A stretch of 11,617 nucleotides of DNA from CAIPSZ01 sp038065015. GTDB taxonomy: Bacteria; Patescibacteriota; Patescibacteriia; PEXW01. The position numbers and the translations under genes are program-made. The notes under the pieces are model-generated. The model was not told the DNA's origin and ran no database searches. It saw nothing but the letters and a program-made list of their open reading frames with translations. Below are positions 11,558-11,617 of this stretch, piece after piece. Within the stretch, counting starts at the first letter, position 1, and every line of letters starts with the position of its first letter. Location: positions 1 through 11,617 of the forward strand of contig JBBTRU010000020.1 of the NCBI GenBank assembly GCA_038065015.1, given 5' to 3'.

Positions 11558-11617
11558 CCCCATGTACAGTTAACCTTAAAGGGTAAGTCTCGGGTAGGCT
11601 AAGGGTGAGGAAGGTTA

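Noticed and set aside
11477..11563. 29-codon N-terminal extension of the last gene
   Set aside because: It would cross the TTGACA/TAACCT promoter; the ATG at 11476 has a well-placed AAGGAGG.

Overview
The window reads as part of a Patescibacteria (CPR, Parcubacteria-like) genome. This is inferred from a UvrD-type helicase carrying a C-terminal nuclease-like module, a membrane-anchored Asn-rich protein with thrombospondin-3-type calcium motifs, many short genes of unknown function, mixed Shine-Dalgarno/leaderless starts, and abundant nested GC-rich palindromic repeats of a kind often seen in these genomes. No 16S rRNA or other phylogenetic marker is present, so the placement is an inference.

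Layout. Almost everything lies on the minus strand. From left to right: a UvrD/PcrA-like helicase running off the left edge (1-2651) with two in-frame repeat-like insertions; a surface protein with Ca-binding repeats (2842-3678); one AT-rich plus-strand membrane protein (3880-4308); an unknown 165-aa protein (4493-4990); a HicB-HicA toxin-antitoxin pair with a leaderless promoter (5198-5708); a block of nested palindromes (5750-5912); S-adenosylmethionine decarboxylase (5962-6348); a likely three-gene operon of two membrane proteins and a CxxC protein (6518-7847); an 86-aa unknown (7940-8200); two paralogous small PD-(D/E)XK nuclease-like proteins (8301-8873 and 9000-9392); and two adjacent, divergent beta-carbonic-anhydrase-like proteins (9717-10763 and 10892-11476).

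Regulation. Most units look monocistronic. Seven strong intrinsic terminators can be read on the minus strand, and in two cases the next promoter's -35 position lies inside the T-tract of the preceding terminator. Four promoters share an extended -10, TGGTAG[A/G][A/C]T. One of them (9602-9630) drives a tiny unit: a 13-codon leaderless ORF followed at once by a terminator, upstream of the second nuclease-like gene. It resembles an attenuator or a small RNA.

Strongest candidates for something undescribed: (1) the pair of carbonic-anhydrase-like proteins with altered zinc-site motifs; (2) the tandem PD-(D/E)XK paralogues, the second with a perfectly placed ribosome-binding site but no start codon, behind a possible attenuator; (3) nested palindromic repeats, some of which appear to have landed in frame inside the helicase. 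No complete defence system, CRISPR array, tRNA, rRNA or insertion sequence with a transposase is visible.
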